Assembly: GCA_002684605.1 (NCBI GenBank)
Contig: NYVM01000056.1
Span: 1 to 7,744 of the forward strand
Length of the DNA stretch: 7,744 nt
Source of the DNA: Candidatus Pelagibacterales bacterium
GTDB taxonomy: Bacteria > Pseudomonadota > Alphaproteobacteria > TMED109
Direction of reading: 5' to 3'
Shown here: piece after piece, positions 7,515 to 7,744 of the stretch
How positions within the stretch are numbered: the stretch's first letter is position 1
Layout: the number at the start of each line of letters is the position of its first letter
Translations under genes and position numbers: made by a program
The notes under the pieces: model-generated
The model's input: the letters and a program-made list of their open reading frames with translations, nothing else
The model's database searches: none
Told to the model about the DNA's origin: nothing

Positions 7515-7744
7515 ATGAGCGCCAAATATGTTTACGTAATGAAGGAATTGAATAAAACTTGGCCAGGTGGCAAGCAAGTAATAAAAGACGGTTGGCTATC
7601 TTTTTATCCAGGAGCTAAAATTGGAGTATTAGGATCTAATGGTGCAGGAAAATCTACACTATTAAAAATTATGGCCGGTTTAGATAAAGAATTCTCTGGA
7701 GAAGCCTGGTCTGCAGAAAATATAAAAGTAGGTTATCTAGCTCA
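7515..7744 (+). CDS. ettA: Energy-dependent translational throttle protein EttA (ABC-F), 5' part
   Basis: The visible 76 codons are the N-terminus of an ABC-F ATPase. EttA binds the ribosomal E site and gates entry into elongation according to the ATP/ADP ratio; it is cytoplasmic and has no membrane part. The start MSAKYVYVMKELNKTWPGGK and FYPGAKIGVLG are characteristic of EttA rather than of Uup or ABC transporters. The Walker A motif is GSNGAGKST (residues 40-48), followed by LLKIMAGLDKEFSGEAW. The full protein is usually about 555 residues with two ABC domains, so roughly 480 residues lie beyond the right edge. The ATG has GGAGA 8 bases upstream, which supports this start. It is divergent from the transporter. 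A minor oddity is KDGWLSFY where many homologues read ENIHLSFY. Confidence 0.93.
   Translation, partial: MSAKYVYVMKELNKTWPGGKQVIKDGWLSFYPGAKIGVLGSNGAGKSTLLKIMAGLDKEFSGEAWSAENIKVGYLA

Overview
The window is AT-rich (about one third G+C by eye). It is densely packed with conserved metabolic genes and looks like a chromosomal segment of a streamlined alphaproteobacterium. Three points favour this. The proton-translocating transhydrogenase is encoded by three genes (pntAA, pntAB, pntB), as in Rhodospirillum-type alphaproteobacteria. The indolepyruvate oxidoreductase is the long two-subunit proteobacterial form, with a DUF6537-type tail on its beta subunit. The N-terminus of EttA resembles alphaproteobacterial versions. 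Low G+C with gaps of only 10-130 bp suggests a marine SAR11/HIMB59-like lineage, but that placement is inference.

Layout: bases 2-2964 (+) hold the 3' part of iorA and the complete iorB, joined by a 4-base TTGA stop/start overlap. Only 10 bp further on, a minus-strand block converges on them. Read in its own direction, that block is a DASS/SLC13-family sodium-coupled anion (probably di/tricarboxylate) transporter (7388-5913), a 93-bp AT-only-like gap, pntAA (5819-4686), pntAB (4668-4363) and pntB (4366-2975). The three pnt genes are tightly spaced and surely form an operon. A 126-bp divergent intergenic region separates the transporter from the plus-strand start of ettA, an ABC-F translation factor that runs off the right edge.

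How the genes could work together: IorAB oxidatively decarboxylates aryl-pyruvates from aromatic amino acids to acyl-CoA and reduces ferredoxin. The DASS carrier imports carboxylates with sodium. PntAA/AB/B uses the proton gradient to move hydride from NADH to NADP+. All three are carbon/redox functions, but only the pnt genes and the ior pair show operon-level linkage.

I found no mobile element, CRISPR array, tRNA or rRNA, and no evidence of a novel multi-gene system. The observations most worth checking are a CxxDxxC (aspartate-substituted) iron-sulfur motif in the IorA ferredoxin domain, the TTG-started overlapping iorB, and a perfect 23-bp AT-only inverted repeat in the transporter/ettA intergenic region.
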